A DNA stretch of 32,468 nt from Acidocella sp. (GTDB taxonomy: Bacteria > Pseudomonadota > Alphaproteobacteria > Acetobacterales > Acetobacteraceae), in contig NZ_JAQTZC010000018.1 of NCBI RefSeq assembly GCF_028687955.1, positions 1-32,468 of the forward strand, given 5' to 3'. Under the pieces are notes generated by a model. The model worked only from the letters and a program-made list of their open reading frames with translations. It ran no database searches and was not told where the DNA came from. Positions 30,324-32,468 of the stretch are shown here, in pieces. Made by a program: the position numbers and the translations under genes. Position 1 is the first letter of the stretch, and each line of letters opens with the position of its first letter.

Positions 30324-31175
30324 TTGACTAGAATATCAAGACTTTTCATGTTCCGGTTCTTGACTTTCCTTACCGCTACCGTCCTGGGCGCGCTGGCGTT
30401 GAGCGGCAAGGCCGTGCCCGGCACGGTGGGTGTTGGCGCCGCGCCTGTGCTTGACCTCAGTGGCTACCGCATAAGTTTCGATGATGAATTTAAAAAATTT
30501 GATATCTCAGCGCAAGGTCCTGATCGTGTGTGGACGGCGCACACGCCATGGAATGGTGATTTCGGAGATGCCACCTTTGGCAATCCTGGACCGGGTGGGC
30601 CATTCTCACTCACCGCGCAGGGGCTGGCAATCACAGCTACGCGTCAGCCGAATGGTAAATGGGTCTCGGGGCTGATCTGTTCGGTTAACAAAGATGGGTC
30701 AGGACAGGTTGGATTTTCGCAACAATATGGCTATTTCGAGATGAAAGCGATGTTGCCGAGTGGCCCTGGAACCTGGCCTGCCTTTTGGTTGATCGGCAAG
30801 GACAAGTCCAGTTATGCTGCCGAGATCGATGTAATCGAATATTACGGAGGCTTTACAAAATATTTTCATACCACCGAACATGTTTGGGTGAACGGGAAGA
30901 ACAAACTCTTGCGCACGAAGATGGTAAAAGTTCCGGGCGGAAGCTTGTCGTCGAGCTACAATAAATTTGGTGTGCTTATCACCCCTGAGACGACAAGCTT
31001 TTATCTAAACCGTCATGAATATTGGCGCACGCCGACACCGCCGGAGTATAGGCAGCCGATGTATATTCTGGCTAATTTGGCGCTGGGTGGTGGCTGGTCC
31101 GTGGATGGGCTGATCTCACCGCAGGTAATGCGTATCGCCTATATTAAAGTATACCAAAAATTGCCCGCCCCCTAA
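30324..31175 (+). CDS. Glycoside hydrolase family 16 protein (secreted)
   Basis: The 283-residue product starts with a signal-peptide-like stretch (FMFRFLTFLTATVLGALAL). The GH16 jelly-roll follows: YRISFDDEFKKFDIS, YGYFEMKAMLPSGPGTWPAFWLIG, and the catalytic ExDxxE in AEIDVIEYYG (E167, D169, E172), with the terminal ILANLALGGGWS. GH16 enzymes cleave beta-1,3 or beta-1,4 links in glucans, galactans or the cell's own exopolysaccharide; relatives in EPS clusters trim the polymer. A TTG at 30324 with AGGTGAG before it is used as start; the in-frame ATG at 30348 is an alternative. It overlaps the sulfotransferase gene tail to tail by 4 nt. Confidence 0.9.
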   Translation: MTRISRLFMFRFLTFLTATVLGALALSGKAVPGTVGVGAAPVLDLSGYRISFDDEFKKFDISAQGPDRVWTAHTPWNGDFGDATFGNPGPGGPFSLTAQGLAITATRQPNGKWVSGLICSVNKDGSGQVGFSQQYGYFEMKAMLPSGPGTWPAFWLIGKDKSSYAAEIDVIEYYGGFTKYFHTTEHVWVNGKNKLLRTKMVKVPGGSLSSSYNKFGVLITPETTSFYLNRHEYWRTPTPPEYRQPMYILANLALGGGWSVDGLISPQVMRIAYIKVYQKLPAP

Positions 31176-32107
31176 AATCCCAGAGCGCGGCGCAGCTTCA
31201 TCACTGAGTGGCGCATTAGCTTGCGCGGCTTCAGCGCTGCTAATCCGCGCGCGAGGGAGTTCGACTTCGATGCGGGGCGCGAGAGGAGCGGGGTTGACGG
31301 GATTCCTGGGATGGAAAAAATACGTGTCATGTCCAGCGGAACTGGAGATTGCAGAATAACTGGGCGCAGCGCCGCATCCGCATAGAGAATCTGAAAATCT
31401 TCGTGGTAGAAGTCCATGGTGAAGTTGCGGATAATGTTGGAATTGAGCAGCGGCGCGAGACTGGCGGTCATCATGTTGAGCGGCTTGAGCGGCATTGTAG
31501 CCAGGCCAAGCCGTTCCAGCCCTTCGCGGCCAAAGTGCCCGTCGGCGAGAATCGGCAATACATGCTTTACTTTGCGCGTTGACCCCAGCGCAAGAAACCA
31601 GGATTGTGGCGAGAAATGCACATAGCGGAAATCTGCCTGGATACGCGGCAAGGTAAGTTCGTTGCTAACAAAAGTCTCGGCTATTTTAAGTTGAGAAGAG
31701 GCTGAGAGTTCAAAAAACTTCGTATCGGGCCGATATTGTTTGAAATGTTCACTGATGGCGGAGATGAGGCGTTGGAACGGATTGCGAACGAAAGCAACGG
31801 AATTATAGCTCTCAAGCAGAGCAACCAGGTCTGGGAATAAGGCGGCTAATTCCCAGAGTCGTAGATGTGCGTAATCAATATCACGCTGGAAATAGGGCTC
31901 ATGCTCGATCCCCCAAAAGCGCCGCGCATGGTCGTGATGCGCCTCGATCACAGCTCTGAAGGCTGTTCCCGCGCATTTCGGGTTATGGACAAAAATAAAC
32001 TTCTTCTCGTGAGAGACGATCAATAATCCCTCCAGATTTTTCCGCCGCGGATACAAAGCAGAGTAAAACATAATAGCAGTGCTATAGACAAGCAAATATG
32101 AAACCAT
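31172..32107 (-). CDS. Sulfotransferase family 2-like protein
   Basis: The 311-residue product has the PAPS-binding 5'-phosphosulfate loop FIFVHNPKCAGTAFR (about 37-51) and the 3'-phosphate segment NSVAFVRNPFQRLISAISEHF, the two motifs that define Golgi-type sulfotransferase family 2 and bacterial relatives. A stretch MVSYLLVYSTAIMFYSALY at the N-terminus may be a weak membrane anchor or reflect a too-early start; the ATG at 32071 is an alternative. It likely sulfates a surface polysaccharide, given manC and GH16 beside it, but the substrate is not shown. Confidence 0.83.
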   Translation of the reverse strand: MVSYLLVYSTAIMFYSALYPRRKNLEGLLIVSHEKKFIFVHNPKCAGTAFRAVIEAHHDHARRFWGIEHEPYFQRDIDYAHLRLWELAALFPDLVALLESYNSVAFVRNPFQRLISAISEHFKQYRPDTKFFELSASSQLKIAETFVSNELTLPRIQADFRYVHFSPQSWFLALGSTRKVKHVLPILADGHFGREGLERLGLATMPLKPLNMMTASLAPLLNSNIIRNFTMDFYHEDFQILYADAALRPVILQSPVPLDMTRIFSIPGIPSTPLLSRPASKSNSLARGLAALKPRKLMRHSVMKLRRALGF

Positions 32108-32286
32108 GCCGACTACGATTTATCGCCCTGGAACCGGAAGATAAAATGGCGCGGCGACAGCCTCAGTAGAAGCAAAATCACCAGTCCGGCGGCCATGACT
32201 TGCCTCAGCGGCACAATTCTCACGGGTTTTGCAGCGAAGCGGGTACACTTCGCCTATCGCTCGTCCCTTGCGGTCTGCTCTGTCCG
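32108..32286. other. Gap between the sulfotransferase gene and the IS1380 fragment
   Basis: No gene is supported here. It probably holds the sulfotransferase promoter and the outer end of the IS1380-type element, whose terminal repeat I could not delimit. Confidence 0.4.
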
Positions 32287-32468
32287 TCAGCATGGCGCTG
32301 GTTTTCGTGGCCGCAGATCGTCGATCATGTCGAGGATGCCGCGAAACAGGTCACGCGGTACAGCGACCTCGGCCATCTGGAACACGGCGTAGCGGGCATG
32401 GGCGATCACCTTCGCGCCGACTTTCACCACCTTCTCGCGGATGGTGGTCAGCGACCAGCTTTCCATTT
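32287..32468 (-). mobile_element. C-terminal part of an IS1380-family transposase, cut by window end
   Basis: In minus-strand reading the frame runs from the window edge through WSLTTIREKVVKVGAKVIAHARY, VFQMAEVAVPRDLFRGILDMI and ends DDLRPRKPAPC with TGA at 32287-32289. This is the conserved C-terminus of IS1380 transposases. The rest of the gene would lie beyond the right edge, so it cannot be said whether this copy is intact. It is in the same orientation as the broken N-terminal relic at 27802-28152, so they are two separate copies. Confidence 0.8.

Noticed and set aside
30067-30327. CASCH sequence in a plus-strand frame, resembling a cytochrome c heme site
   Set aside because: The frame lacks a signal peptide and any other cytochrome c feature, and a different frame in the same place has the better ribosome-binding site; most likely chance.
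27802-32468. A functional IS1380-based composite transposon
   Set aside because: The left copy is a truncated, frameshifted N-terminus with no catalytic core, and the right copy is cut by the window end, so mobility cannot be claimed.

Overview
The window looks like a chromosome segment of an alphaproteobacterium, most likely an Acetobacteraceae-type acidophile (Acidocella/Acidiphilium-like). This is inferred from the high GC content, the aroQ-accB-accC and xseB-ispA-tlyA gene orders, a ScfR-type regulator, DUF2147 and DUF2244 proteins, and IS1380-type transposase remnants. No rRNA, tRNA or CRISPR array was seen.

Layout. 1-495 is a scarred left edge: a transposase tail, a hairpin and the C-terminal stub of a DUF1295 membrane protein. 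496-3336 holds a forward group: NifU-type Fe-S carrier, RutE-like nitroreductase, tsaB, rimI and a secreted DUF2147 protein. 3494-4507 is thiS-thiG on the minus strand. 4599-7188 is a forward aroQ-accB-accC-DUF167 run. 7174-8827 on the minus strand carries aat, an unknown exported protein and a 63-residue tandem-repeat microprotein, which is divergent from the ScfR-like regulator at 8967. 10431-14335 holds a metallo-beta-lactamase fold protein, nth, DUF2244 and ppx, with several palindromic repeats around ppx. 14466-17141 is a minus-strand ROK kinase-dinB-flavin reductase set. 17205-20308 is a forward TusA-like, HDAC-like, xseB, ispA, tlyA run. 20311-21900 has two flavin-linked genes and a lipoprotein.

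From about 22086 the content turns accessory. First comes a catabolic island: CaiB-type CoA-transferase, HpaI aldolase and HpaH hydratase, divergent from a meta-cleavage-product hydrolase, followed by a DUF2390 protein and a UbiX-like flavin prenyltransferase. Together hydrolase, hydratase and aldolase could process a ring-cleavage product to pyruvate plus an aldehyde, and the CoA-transferase could activate an acid product. No ring-cleavage dioxygenase is present in the window. An insertion-sequence graveyard (27.5-28.2 kb) follows, then a surface-polysaccharide module (manC, a GH16 glycosidase, a sulfotransferase), closed by a second IS1380-type fragment at the right edge.

Most noteworthy: the 63-residue protein with two DYDDGLVH[SA]H[GA]WA repeats; a shared 10-mer in its promoter and the ScfR promoter; an approximately 104-bp dispersed repeat in two inverted copies that lie on gene stop codons; a perfect 51-bp inverted pair around ppx with a 42-bp perfect palindrome; and a TusA-like protein whose catalytic cysteine is serine.
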